From contig NC_088643.1 of assembly GCF_964019385.1 (NCBI RefSeq), positions 44,385,214 through 44,449,213 on the forward strand: a DNA stretch of 64,000 nt, given 5' to 3'. The notes below the pieces were generated by a model. It saw only the letters and a program-made list of their open reading frames with translations. It had not been told where the DNA came from and ran no database searches. Made by a program: the position numbers and the translations under genes. Positions within the stretch are counted from its first letter, which is position 1. Every line of letters begins with the position of its first letter. The DNA is from Sycon ciliatum. Taxonomy: Eukaryota; Porifera; Calcarea; Leucosolenida; Sycettidae. Shown here one piece after another: positions 20,498-32,066 of this stretch.

Positions 20498-22374
20498 AGT
20501 CAGCTAGCTCCATCCCATCACACATCTCTCTCTCCAGAAAATGTCTGCATTTCAGCCCAAAAAATGAAGTGCTATTATGCCAGGACGGTATTTATCCTCA
20601 TGATTCTTTATGTACGTGTCCCGTGACGTTGGTCTTTCTTGCTAGGTGTAATTTTCCAAAGTAGCCTGGATCTGAATCGAGCTCAGCGTTGACTGCGTAC
20701 TAGTTCAAGTTACTAATAGCGTATAACCTGCTGAAAAAAATCATTATAAACATGCCGCCTATTGCCGTTATTTCCATTGCCAGAGACAATGTAGGGTATC
20801 TATTTTCTTTTGTCTCTCTGATTATCTACTGGCCAAGGATATGGTCATCTAAATTATTGAACGAGACTGGTGGTGCAATGTCTTCACACGGAACTTTGCC
20901 AATATAGCACATACAGTACAAAGTCAAATGGAGTCGCTTTTCCAAGAATGTAATTAATTGCACTTGCAGGTCAGTCTCATGCATTCCTAAACTCTACACA
21001 TGTAACTGTTGGAGTTATGGTGTGTACTGTATAGGTCAGGTAACAGTTCTTTCAAGTGTCCAGCTTTTACATGCAAGCATGAATGATTGTGTGCATGCTA
21101 TCTCTTCAAGGGGGACTTCACTTGCAACTGGCCCTCTTTTTCCAAAGCCTGGAGCAGGTTAAAAAAATGTAATTTTCAGCTAAGCTTGGTCGCTCCGGTC
21201 TCTTGGCAGAAACATCAACCAGTGGATGACACAGTAACTGTTTTCAGTTCTGGCCAGTGCCCCCTCCCCCCTTCATCTCAGAATGGCACTTAGCAGCACG
21301 GCACTAGAATGCACGGCACCGTGTTTGTAAATTATACAGTAATACATTGAAGAGAGTAGTGCTTGGCTCTCTTCTAACCGTTATTCGCCAGTACGAATTT
21401 CACCACGCACACAGTTCAGGAGGGCTAGAGCACGGACTACTACTACTAGTGGTAGATGATACGTGTTTTGCACTGTATGTGCAGGTTCACATGCCCAGTC
21501 ACAGCCGTGGTAGGGTCTTATTGCATATCTTACGTCAGGAGCACACAATACACACAATTTTGGCATGTGACATTGGATCACAACACCACGTCTCTCTGGT
21601 TTAGACTAACTTTGAGCAGCAACAACCAACTGCAGTCATGTGAAATGCTTAGCATCAAACCCAGTGCTGCTTTATTTTCACGCTGAAACAGTCTTTACAT
21701 AAAACTATACGAAATTCAGCGGTCACATTATCAGAGGTTTTCAACTCACTAAACTAACTATCAAAAAAGACGAAAAGCTATAGAATAGTATAGGCAAGGA
21801 AAAAGCAGGATTAGAAGGATAAAATTAGAGAGAAAGAGCGAGGGGGGGGGGGGGGGGAGGGCTCACACTAAAATCACACCCTAAAAAGTAGAAAAGGAAA
21901 TGCGATGAAAACTAAAAAAGACAAGCGTATTGCATCTAAGCAATGTACATGAAGAAACACAACAGGTGCATAAAGGTGGAAACGTCTTTAAGAACAAGAT
22001 TAAAAAATCTCCCCAAGTGAAGAAATGACACGTGATGAGGTCGCTCAGTTTAAAAGGCTTGACAGTGAACAATAAGTACGCAGGATTATTTCATTTCGTG
22101 GAGCGGTATCGCAAGGGCAGTATCACCAACATGCAGGCAGTAACACATCAATAGTTGCCATGAGCTACACAGACAGCCGGTTAAGACTGTGGGTATCGTG
22201 GCAGAATACGTTGTCTTTCGCTCCGCACGCACAAGAGACAGCTGTATGCTTTCACGGGCATAAGACGGGTCTGGGGTCTGGCGCAGCTATTAGCCGGTGC
22301 AGATAATAGCACTGTCATTGCTGCGTGTCGAGGCTAGGTCAACAGCAACAATGACGTGTGCAGCAGACTGCTGC
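20498..22374. other. intergenic region between the ATPase and the carrier
   Basis: Holds the 3' UTRs of two converging genes. I see no canonical AATAAA close to the ATPase stop. A run of 16 G lies at 21842-21857. No gene, RNA or named repeat is recognised. Confidence 0.35.
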
Positions 22375-23156
22375 CTACATCTGCTGGAAGTACTTCCAGG
22401 CAACGGTGAAGACCATGGAGTTAATACCGTGAGACACTATGCGAGTCTGGAGACCACGGAAGAAGAATCCTTGCCAGCCAAACAGGCCATACTCGGCGCG
22501 AATCTTCGAGAACGCCACCCAATAACCTAAACAGCCAACGCCAGTAGGTAGCAGCAGCAGCACAACACACAAGTCAGCATGGTGAGCCGCAATACATGTA
22601 CAGGACGCAATAAACACACCGTTCCACTTTTTCCCAGACAGGATCCGGGATAATCTTTCAGCACTAATCGTCCATGCTTTTCACAGCACGCAGAACTAAA
22701 TTCATCACTGTTTTCTAGTGCTCCACCTAGGCAACAGGGACCATTCGCTCTTCTTCATTCTCCTTACCCTCGAGAACAGAGCAAGAGATCTTTCACATGT
22801 GTCGAAACCCATCCACACCCACACATCACTCACCAACAATACTCAGTGACTTTATTACTCACACATCACTCCCAAATATCCATCATCCATCAACCATCAA
22901 CGATACCCATGCATGCACCCACCCAGCAATACAACGCCACTGCATGGCTCACAAGTACAATACCCACACATGGCTCACCAATCGGTTCCGGGTAGGTCTG
23001 ACGGTAGGTCTTGAGCACACGGATGCCGTTACTGGAAACATCCGAAACGAACGAGGCGGCAATACCAATGAAGGCATTACGCAACACCTTCTGCATGGCA
23101 GTGCCATGGTTCCATGGCAGGTACAGGTCCAGGTAGTTGTATGTCACAAACCTAAC

Positions 23157-23187
<31 letters not shown>

Positions 23188-23191
23188 AAAT

Positions 23192-23222
<31 letters not shown>

Positions 23223-26200
23223 GAGCAGAATAAAGCAAAGTTAGGCAATACGCACACAGCACACCTTGCTGACACCTTGCTGAAATACTCAGGCTGCTTA
23301 TTACTTACCAGCAGCGAAGCAGCCGCATGGGTAGACTGCCAGTGAACACTCAAAGCCCTATTGAAACAGGTGCAGCTAAGCCTATGAGAACTAAACGGAT
23401 CCATCACACATACACACACACACTATGGCACTGTGCGCCTTACCAAGGCCAATGTCCCACAGCAGTGGCTGAGGCAGCGGCCAGTCCGCCGTGCCACAGT
23501 GACGTCCAGCCATAGAGGTTGGCAGGTCCACGGTTGGGGTAGGTCTGAACCTTCTTCATCAGTGACTGCAGGCCACCTTCACCGTGCACCTGCACATCAT
23601 CATCACAACACAGCAGCAGCACGGCAGTTAGCATACAGAGTAGCGACCAAAGGAAAGACAAGAGATATCTAGTCTATAATCATTGTACGGGGGGTATGAT
23701 GTGCAAGCACTAGTAACAGTTACATACCTGCTTGTTCGTCTTCCATGCATCGATGGGCATAAGGCAGATACGCATGCCTCCAGCCGATACTGATGCAACA
23801 GCGGTCTTCAGAGCCAGTGGCATATTGCAGAATCTTGGCGACGCATCCAGGGCGGTCAGAACACCAGCATTGGCAAAGGTATCACCAAAGCGGGCAATGG
23901 GTGACTGGACCAGCGCCGGGACAAGACCACGGTAGAAACGTGGAACTCCTCCCTCCTTATAGAGCAGCTTCATTGTACCAACCATGGTACCACCCTGCAT
24001 TGTACACAACATCATCACACGCCAGAAATATACTTAGGTACTCATTGCTTAGCCTTTCTAGGGGCACCCGTAAGAAGACCGTAGGTCTGTGGGAAACACC
24101 CTAGTAAAATAAACGAGAGAGCTTGGAAGCTCAGGGCCCTACGCTATGCTTTTTTGCCTTGATGACCTAGACAAAAAAAAGCATAGGGATGTTATAAATT
24201 CTTTAAAAAATCCTTTTTTTTTTAGACATAACCTGGGATTCGAACCCGCACTATGGCGCGCCCTGCATGCATCCCCCGATACACTTCGCATACATACTAA
24301 TTCTTCCAAGTTGTTTCACATTGTGGTCTTGCATTTGAAAGCCCTATTTGAATATGCATTGTGGCCAGCCGTCTTTGATGGCACGGTACGGTAGGGGATA
24401 GGTACGGGACAGGTACGATCGAGGGTAATACGACACCGTCTCCCGTACCGTACCGTACCATCAAACACAGCTGGCCACATACAGCTGCCCCCAATATTCA
24501 AATAGGGCTTTCAAACGCAAGATAATAACGTGAAGCAACTTGGAAGAATGGGTATGAATGCGAAGTGTATGGGGAATGCATGTAGGGCAATAGTGCGGGT
24601 TCGAATCCCAGGATATGCCTGAAAAAAAAATAGGAGAATTGAAAAATTTATAACATCCTATGCTTTTTTGCCGTCAGATACGGATAGCGCCAGGCGTGAC
24701 ACAAACAAACAAACACACAAACAAACACCAAATTAAAGCTGTGTGGACCCTGGCTAGCGCCAGACGTTACTGAAGTAACGTCTTCTGCATAGCTACGGGA
24801 ATAAAATAATAATAATTGTACACAACATCATCACATGCCAGAAATATACTTAGGTACTTGTCCAGTGGACAGGCTGACATCCCTACCCAAGGTGACTGTA
24901 ACTGGCAGCCGGGGAGCGAAGTCCACATCGGTTTAGAGTTACAGTCACCTGTGCTGTCTCCCTGTGCACTGCTACGTCTCCCTGGATCTGAGCAACCCTG
25001 GCCTGCCCTGAGCATAGGGTCAACTGGATGCAGCGGATTCTTTTTGGGCAACACAGACGTTTGCACCGCATTTGGCGAGTGACAATCATTGTTGTATGCA
25101 TGTACAGTGCGTATCGGTTATAGCGTGGTCGTGTAAAAGAATATACTGCCTACAAGAATGAACTCTCATGTTTTCATAATCATAACATGGATTTCATGCG
25201 CACATTTATTCTTACAAGAAATTTTATCGTACAGTAGAATATATCGGTCCTAAGAATGGACTTTGTGTAGCGAAACATGCCAGATCAGTACAAAGTATAT
25301 CGCCTGTAGTAATAACATCCGTCCAAAGCAGTTCTGATCTGACTCGCGTTGGGTCGTAGTGCTGCAGGTTCAACTATTGTGGTCATGTAACTCATGTTGC
25401 ATAGCCACATGGTAAGCCTACATGTACATGTATGTGACTGTGACCAGCCGCATGCACAGTAGCAGTACCTTGTATGTACGATGATCTTCCTGCCTCTGCG
25501 CACATGCACATGATATGTCACACTTGATTTATCGTGTGTAAGAAATATCGGAAATAAGAATAGAAAGTCGTTTTTCAAACACCCACGCTATGACCGATAC
25601 CTACTGTAGTACATATGCACGTAGAACTACGTGTACCATGCCATGTATGTCAGCTGAGGGGAGGAGTATGAACCCTGGAGGGACTTTTGTATCGTCATTT
25701 TCAACGGCAACGAGGCGGCGGTGTGAATGGCAGTGTACTCCCTGGTCTCCTTGGTGAGCACAAACGTCATCATTTGATACTGTACTGGGGGATTTAGCGG
25801 CTCTGGGATCCAACCAAACGGCCACAGCCATAGAAGGGCGAACTCTATTGTGTTGATCTTCCAAAAAAAAGGATTCTGCATCAGCTACTTGTTTTTGGTA
25901 TGAACAATGCACTGAGCAATTCGACAACACCGAGGACATCTGGAACCTACAGCAATATTGGCTTATAATGTAGCTGTGTTAGTTTCGAATCAGTGAAGTT
26001 GTCAAGTGAATAGAATTCAAGTGTAGGATTATCCTAATTATACACAAAGAAGAAAAAGAAGGTCCCTGGCTCGAATCCTAGATCCTGGTGGTGACAGTCC
26101 CCGATTATTGGATATAAGAGCAAGAGCAGTTGAAAATGCGAACTAATCAATACTGACAATAGCATGATTAGGTGAATGTGAATGTGATACTGATGCCCTT

Positions 26201-26568
26201 TATCGAGTCTCAAACCAACTTGGTACGAGCAAAAGCATACGGAACTATCCTCAATGTTACAGCGAGGACTGTGAAGAGAGAGCCACTGGGCCTTATAGGT
26301 ACACCCATTGGCGCAATTATTTCTTCCTCAGATAATATTATTTGAATTCTTATAGTGGACCAGAGAAAACCTAGCAGTGTATTAGAGACGGAAAAGTCCT
26401 CACCTTCGCCATCTGGTAGTTCATGGTGGTACGCAAACCCATGAGACCGAGGACATTGACGACCTGAGCGGCCGCGCCAGTGAGGCCACCTTTCATGGCT
26501 CTGTTGCTGGCCATTGAGGCAATTTCACGAAAGCTTTTCGTTTCCGTTGGAGGATTAGCCGCGGCCAT
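22375..26568 (-). CDS. divergent mitochondrial carrier (SLC25 superfamily), five exons
   Basis: Exons on the minus strand: 26568-26404, 23994-23728, 23589-23444, 23151-22979 and 22526-22375. All four introns are GT-AG (donors GTGAGG, GTATGT, GTAAGG, GTGAGC; acceptors ATGCAG, TGTGCAG, GGTTAG, GTTTAG). Spliced length is 903 bp, 300 residues plus stop, normal for this family of three about 100-residue repeats in the inner mitochondrial membrane. Repeat 2 carries the Px[D/E]xx[K/R] signature as PIDAWK (135-140). Repeats 1 (LGLMGLRTTMNYQ) and 3 (VSDVSSNGIRVLKTYRQ) have degenerate signatures. Other landmarks are GGVPRFYRGLVPALVQSP, FGDTFANAGV, GHWPWFVTYNYL and the C-terminal GLQTRIVSHGINSMVFTV. The pattern fits a poorly characterised SLC25-like group known from protists and plants. 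The substrate cannot be read. Confidence 0.85.
23155..23220. repeat. (CA)n microsatellite in carrier intron 3
   Basis: An interrupted CA repeat beginning a few bases from the exon 4 splice acceptor (GGTTAG at 23157-23152). On the transcript it is a GT-rich tract immediately upstream of the acceptor, where a pyrimidine tract would be expected. Confidence 0.85.
24043..24814. mobile_element. retroinsertion in carrier intron 1, flanked by 44-bp direct repeats
   Basis: The segment lies between two 44-bp direct repeats (23999-24042 and 24815-24858) that differ at one or two positions and begin ATTGTACACAACATCATCAC. The right end before the second repeat is A/T-rich (GGGAATAAAATAATAATA), a LINE-type tail. 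Inside, 24060-24110 matches the 3' end of LINE-1 at 7390-7440, including its hairpins. Target-primed insertion with a long target duplication is the simplest reading. Confidence 0.6.
24172..24672. mobile_element. foldback element with a polymerase III B-box in each arm
   Basis: Two arms of about 200 bp, roughly 80% alike, face each other around 24420: GCATAGGGATGTTATAAATT at the left, its inverted counterpart at the right. Each arm contains GGTTCGAATCC, a perfect match to the B-box of tRNA promoters: minus strand near 24240 and plus strand near 24600. Both read outward. The centre has a GGTACGGTACGG-type palindrome. No clear A-box is visible, so a tRNA-derived origin is possible but unproven. 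Confidence 0.55.
25113..25598. mobile_element. ATCGGTTATAG-family MITE, copy 1, 486 bp
   Basis: The left end ATCGGTTATAGCGTGG and the right end CCACGCTATGACCGAT are inverted repeats. The whole body matches 34835-35320, also 486 bp, and parts of 5770-7990. Target duplication is unclear. It lies in intron 1 of the carrier gene and is non-coding. Confidence 0.7.
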
Positions 26569-28159
26569 GTTGATAGACTCCCAGTGAAGACAATAAAATA
26601 AATTAATATCAATCAGAGGTGGTGACGAGAAAGGAAAGGCGACAACAACGCAACGACGTTACGATACACCGGAGATCAACTGAACACTTTCATCTGGAAC
26701 ACAGATTTTTATGAAAAGCAAAAACTCGAGCTGGATCGACCTCGAAGACAATACAAGTGTGGATGGAGTCTACGAATCCATACATGCGGTACGCCATAGT
26801 AGCGTGTGATGTACAAACGGATGGACCCCCGGCCCGGCGTTGGTCGCTTTTTTTGTTTTTTAGCCACCCGCCCTGTACATCCAGGCCGGCCAGGATCGAT
26901 TGGTATGGTTATTTGGGCTTTTGCCAGTAAGTTTTGGCATTTTATTCCGGACAAATTTTCATTCACCGAAGACTGAATGAAGACTGTCTGAAGTGCATGC
27001 TACCGAAACATGTATCAAGAGTCCATAACCCCATGGGGTTACGGACCCTTGATGCTATGGTCCGTAGTATGGATCTAACGTGTGCATCCCTCTCAATGAA
27101 GCGGTCATATCCTCCCTCCTCCCCCCAACCCCTCTTATCTCATTCCATTCTCACATTCGCTTGAATGTGATAGCCCGTGTGCACAGTCATGTACAGTACT
27201 TGCAAATAAAGAAAATACATACAATTATTCCAGGACAGTTATACTAGTACATTAAATCATATCTGGGCAGCTTCCGCTGCACCAAGCCCAAGGGTTACGG
27301 CAGGTTTTGCTGTTTAGCTACATGTATGATGAAGGACGGCGTATCATAGTGTGGCTGGTTTGGCGGAGCTCGGCTAGCCAGGAGGCGCATGCGGCACTCT
27401 CATCGCAAGCGAAGTCATCCTCTACCATGCTTTCCGACTTGTGAACGCTGAATACAACACTACAACTTACAAGTAGGCGTTACAAAAAAAGTAGGGGCGG
27501 AGCAAATACAGTATGTACAAAATGTACGTAGTCGTTTGCAGTTGTGCGCGCCTAGCGCCTCGACACTTCGAAAAGCAACACTGCATGGGCAGTTGGGCAC
27601 TCAAGTCTAGGGTCGCCGGTCAAGGTATGCGCGAACCGCACATACATATCAAACCATGCATGCATGCCGCGACGCATCGCATAATAAGTGGTTGCAACAC
27701 GTGCTGCGCTCATGCTGACGCAGCCAACAGATTCATTGTGCAGTGTGAAGTGCTAGTGCCGTAGTGCCCGTAGTGCTAGTGGTTCTTCTGTCAATCAAAC
27801 TACATGAATATGAATTGTACAAAGAGCAAAAATTAACGACATGTCCACAACACTCAACAGAGTCGACACTGAACAATTAATTTTTATTAGTGCAGTACAC
27901 GACCGTTGACCCTACACCCACAGACTCACACAGTGATACAAGAATACAGAACATAATTGTAACTAATTGGTCATTGCAGTGCAGGACTGAAGGTACAGTA
28001 CAGTCATGCATCATGATTGTGTATGTCAATGATTATGTACCTGTTTGTACTGTGCTACATAACTGTACAATCATCTATGACCTACATGATAGACTTGGAG
28101 TACACAATAATGCCAGACAAACACGTGATAAATGATCAACTGAGAGCATTATAGTACTA

Positions 28160-28160
<1 letters not shown>
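26569..28160. other. 5' flank of the carrier gene and intergenic sequence
   Basis: The first part is the upstream flank of the minus-strand carrier. A possible poly(A)-type signal, AATAAAG, lies near 27206 but has no recognisable gene in front of it. No other feature seen. Confidence 0.3.

Positions 28161-28232
<72 letters not shown>
28161..28232. repeat. (TG)n microsatellite
   Basis: About 70 bp of TG units. Confidence 0.95.
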
Positions 28233-28234
<2 letters not shown>

Positions 28235-28396
28235 AGTTATCTGGTGCTGGGTCTTGAGCTAATTCATACGGATCTTGTCCGCTAACAAGTATCATTGCTA
28301 TGAAAATTCTGTGGGTGCTGCACATCCAGTGCATTTGCAGATTTGCGTCTTCTCTTGTGACTGGTGTGTATGGTACATGGTACCTGGTGACGTAGT

Positions 28397-28397
<1 letters not shown>

Positions 28398-28452
<55 letters not shown>
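28398..28452. repeat. (TG)n microsatellite
   Basis: About 55 bp of TG units, less than 170 bp from the preceding one. Confidence 0.95.
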
Positions 28453-28456
<4 letters not shown>

Positions 28457-28635
28457 CATGTATGTGTGTGTCTTGCATGTGCTGAAGCTGTACACTCCGT
28501 GTACAAACGACTACGGCAGTAACATACTTGTACATACATGTACTAACATACAGCGCATACTTGTACATGTACATGTATAAGGCGTTAGTTTCGGTGTAAC
28601 TTGTAAAAAGATCCGGTAGAGAAACCAGGCACCTA

Positions 28636-28888
28636 CAGTCCATTTCAAAACTATAGACGCATAGGGTTTTTGAAATATTTCAAATTTGGCTGGAACTTTT
28701 TGAGAATAGTTTTCGGAATATTGCTCAGGTCCGCTCCACAATTTACCTCATATAGTTTCTAAACGATTGGATAACAGACGCCCAATTTGGAAACATTTAT
28801 ACACAAAGTGATCACAGATTTTATGTGGTATAGATGCTGGCATAACGGTTTTTGCCTAGGTACGCGTCTATAGTTTTGAAATGGACTG
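28636..28888. mobile_element. pogo/mariner-like MITE, 253 bp, perfect 27-bp TIRs
   Basis: The ends start CAGTCCATTTCAAAACTATA and finish with the exact reverse complement TATAGTTTTGAAATGGACTG. TA flanks both sides (28634-28635 and 28889-28890). Intact, matching ends suggest a recent insertion. It is non-coding. Confidence 0.8.
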
Positions 28889-29027
28889 TACATGTTTAAC
28901 TGCATATAAATTTAGATTACACCTGAACGGCACTTGTAGAGTAAAGGGAATGTTGGTCACCTAATTTTACATTACCCCTGAAACCTGACAGGTTCCTGAC
29001 AACAATTTTTTAAATACACCTAAAATG

Positions 29028-29645
29028 CAGTGATGTAAAGGAATATTCGCATATTCGGAATGATTCTAGAATACCGACACCAGAAAGAATATTCGAAAGC
29101 AGGCAGTGCCATTCGAATATTCTCTTCCTCGACATTTTGTGCTGCTTTGCTGTATTATGCAGCTCCGACCATGATCTCCTCTGTAGTGTTGAGGATAAGA
29201 GAGAAGAAAATTATTATGTTCTGAGAACTGTTTAGCTTGTTCTTTGATCAAAATTGCTCTTTCACCAGTGGATATTTACAATCCACGTGATCTGTAGACA
29301 GCATAACTGTTGGGTCTGATTGAGTGACGTGACTGAGCCACTTCAGATGAATATAGAATATTCGTTCGTTCGCCCAAGCAACATTCAAGGGAATACTGTA
29401 AATTTACAAAATTTCGGCGCTGCAAAATTTCGGCACGTCACGATTTTTGACATTTCGGCGGCGATTTATTTTCGGCGTGGGGTAGAGGGCATGGTGTAGT
29501 GCGACAGATGCTGTGAAAAATTTCATCGGCGTTTTAATTTAGGCGTTTTGGGTCGGTGCCGAATATAGCCGAAATTAAATAGCTGCCGAAAATTTTGTAT
29601 ATTTACAGTATTCGTTCGAAGAAAACACCATTTCATGCATCACTG
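29028..29645. mobile_element. hAT-like element with a nested MITE
   Basis: The termini CAGTGATGTA and TGCATCACTG are bounded by a perfect 8-bp duplication, CTAAAATG (29020-29027 and 29646-29653). The interior is rich in GAATATTCG motifs. It is interrupted by the TA-flanked MITE at 29396-29608. No transposase frame is seen. Confidence 0.75.
29396..29608. mobile_element. TA-flanked CTGTAAA-type MITE, 213 bp, nested in the hAT element
   Basis: The ends CTGTAAATTTACAAAATTTC and AATTTTGTATATTTACAG are inverted repeats. TA lies at 29394-29395 and 29609-29610. The body repeats TTTCGGCG. It shares the CTGTAAA terminus with the element at 32067-32602. Confidence 0.75.
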
Positions 29646-29653
29646 CTAAAATG

Positions 29654-31362
29654 ACATGTTATACTGTAGTCTATGGATCTGCCGCTAGGATTTACCGGGT
29701 GTTAGCGGCCGTCGTGAGTTCCCTTCGGGAACGGATACGATAATTTACTTTTTTTTAAATTTTTTTTTATGGATTCTTTGGACAGTCTGCACGCGGACTC
29801 AGAAGAATGATCGGAAATGTACACTGTAGTAATAGTATTGTGTTGTTCAGTTCAAGAGCAAGTACACTTGAAACATGCACATGCACATGCACATGTACTG
29901 TACATGTATGTACAGCGTACAATGTACAAATGTACATGTACATAGTCATTGTACACTAATACTATACATGTAGCAGGTGCCTGAACTGAAGTCAAACAAA
30001 TCGCAGTATGAATTCAGGAAGGCACTGGGTGTGGAGCATACTGCACGGGGGGGGGGGGGGGGCAGTTCACAGACATCCTAACACCTAAAGAGTAAAAGCC
30101 GTAACTACATGATAATAATTATTATTAGTTTAGAAATGGCAGCTCTAGCAACATGGTTATGCATGTAGTGTGCGTACACTACTCACTAGTAAACAAGTTT
30201 GTGCATTTATGACCCCCTCTTCTCCCCCCCCCCCCTCCCCTGAGGAAGGGTTTTTCATATTGGCGCGAGAGACTGCACAAAAATCAAAAACATGGCCGGC
30301 TACATTTGCAAAGTTAGGCATGTGGGGGGGGGGGGGGGGGCGCATGTGCTGAATAATGAATGAAGCCTAGCTGACCCAAGGGCCACTTTCCGGCATTGTT
30401 TGACACACCTCCATCACACCTCTTATCCCTGCACTAGCAGTCTAGCACTGACCTGATAACATAATCATTCACCACAGGTGCTGTACTGTTGTTGCGCTTC
30501 ATCACTACAATCATGTAGTCACTAGCACTGTACTTGCGCAGTCACATGACTTGTAGACTGCAGTGCAGTACAACAGTGCAGTCTAGTGATGATGAATGGA
30601 AATGAAGAGGCATGGGTACACGCAACGTGGAAGCTACGGCCTACAGAGTCAGCAGGCTACACTGTTCTTTCACAGAGCATCTCAACAGGAAGTGCATTTG
30701 TGGCAATAACAATTGTTTTCCTTGTCAGCCTAGCAGTGGGCTGAAATCGCGGCCTTGAAGCCTGGTAAAGAGGCTTGTGGATCAGAAGGCGGCCTAGAAC
30801 ATGAAACACACATGTATTGAAAAGCAATTCACTTGTACTCATGTGAATTCAAGAATAGCTCAAACTGGAACAATACTACATTACACAACACTGCATGAAT
30901 GTCCGTCCTGCATACGTACAGGAAAGAAATTCACAATATATACTAGTAAATGCAAACATGCCACTAAACGTGACTAAAAAGTGCACGTGAATGTAGGGGC
31001 GGATCCAGGATTTTGTGAAGGGGGGGGGGGGGGTGTCAACTTTTGCAAACAAAGCTACTGCACACCCCGGCATCATGGCTCCCACTCTGCGGCCCGTCAC
31101 ATCTATAACTTACAATGCACATGTACATGTGTGTGAAGCCACGTCATTATGCATGTACAGTTGTGGCAAGTGAAATCCGACACTTGGCATAAGGGACTGC
31201 ACCGTGCATCCTGCAGCCTCTGCAGCCCTGCATGCGTATACAGTACATGTGCTGCATACAACTTTATCTGTCTGATGACAGAATTCGTACTCATCACAGT
31301 CAAGGTTCAAAAGGTGCTGGCAAAAATGAATGGGAATTGGATACCAATACTCCTTATGTGTA
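29654..31362. other. non-coding stretch with several poly(G)/poly(C) runs
   Basis: Contains 16 G at 30047-30062, 12 C at 30224-30235, 17 G at 30324-30340 and 14 G at 31020-31033, plus ACATGTACATGT palindromes near 29885-29940. No gene recognised. Confidence 0.5.
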
Positions 31363-31828
31363 CAGTCAGACCTCGCTTAACCGCACACATCTGTTTTCCA
31401 CAAAAATATCCGGATAGGCGAGGGAACCGGATAACTGAAAACACATACTGTATATGCATGTGGCATGTCAAAAGCAGTGACATCGTACATACATGTAGAC
31501 AGGTCCTATGCAGTACAACTAGCGTGCATAGTGTGTAAAACAAGCGAGAAAAACGACAAGTGCATGCAACTGAGTGCTGTCCACATGCACCCAGCAGGTC
31601 AAGGACCTCATTTGCCTGTACAACTCCCTGATTCTAGCTTCTGCAAGCCAAATGCAACTGGATACGACGAAGCTTTTTGTACACATTTCAACCAGTTTGT
31701 ACACAAAATCATGCACCGGTATGCGGATCGCGAGGTCCGGTTATGTTGTATGCATAACATATGCTGCACATCGGTAACCAGCGATTTTCTTCCGGATAAA
31801 CGAGGACCGGATAAGCGAGGTCTGACTG
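31363..31828. mobile_element. pogo/Tigger-like MITE, 466 bp
   Basis: The terminal repeats are CAGTCAGACCTCGCTTAACC and, inverted, GATAAGCGAGGTCTGACTG. TA flanks both sides (31361-31362 and 31829-31830). The interior contains CCGGATA repeats near both ends (ATCCGGATAGGCGAG; CGGATAAACGAGGACCGG). The CAG...CCTCG terminus is typical of pogo/Tigger relatives. No transposase. Confidence 0.75.
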
Positions 31829-32066
31829 TACCATGTTTGTGAACTGTGTGTATCTAAGCTGTGACCTTTCGACCTGTTTGGGATGCATACGGCTCTATAG
31901 TACAAATAATAATTAGGTGCAGTGCATTACATCATTGATGTCCATTTGAGGCGCTGTCCCCTATGGCAAGTGTCGGATTTCACTTGCCACAACTGTACTT
32001 GATTGTATGACATCGCCACACAGTATGTGTGACAGTTTTCACCTTTGTGTTAGTTCTCACCTTATA

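Noticed and set aside
24230-24615. True tRNA genes at the GGTTCGAATCC sites
   Set aside because: Only the T-arm-like part is present; no acceptor stem, D-arm or anticodon arm could be drawn. Treated as part of a foldback repeat.
26060-26100. B-box-like TGGCTCGAATCCTAG suggesting a tRNA or SINE
   Set aside because: It departs from the B-box consensus, and there is no A-box or cloverleaf partner.
28149-28643. 164-residue minus-strand frame with Thr/His repeats
   Set aside because: Produced by two TG microsatellites; no coding signature between them.
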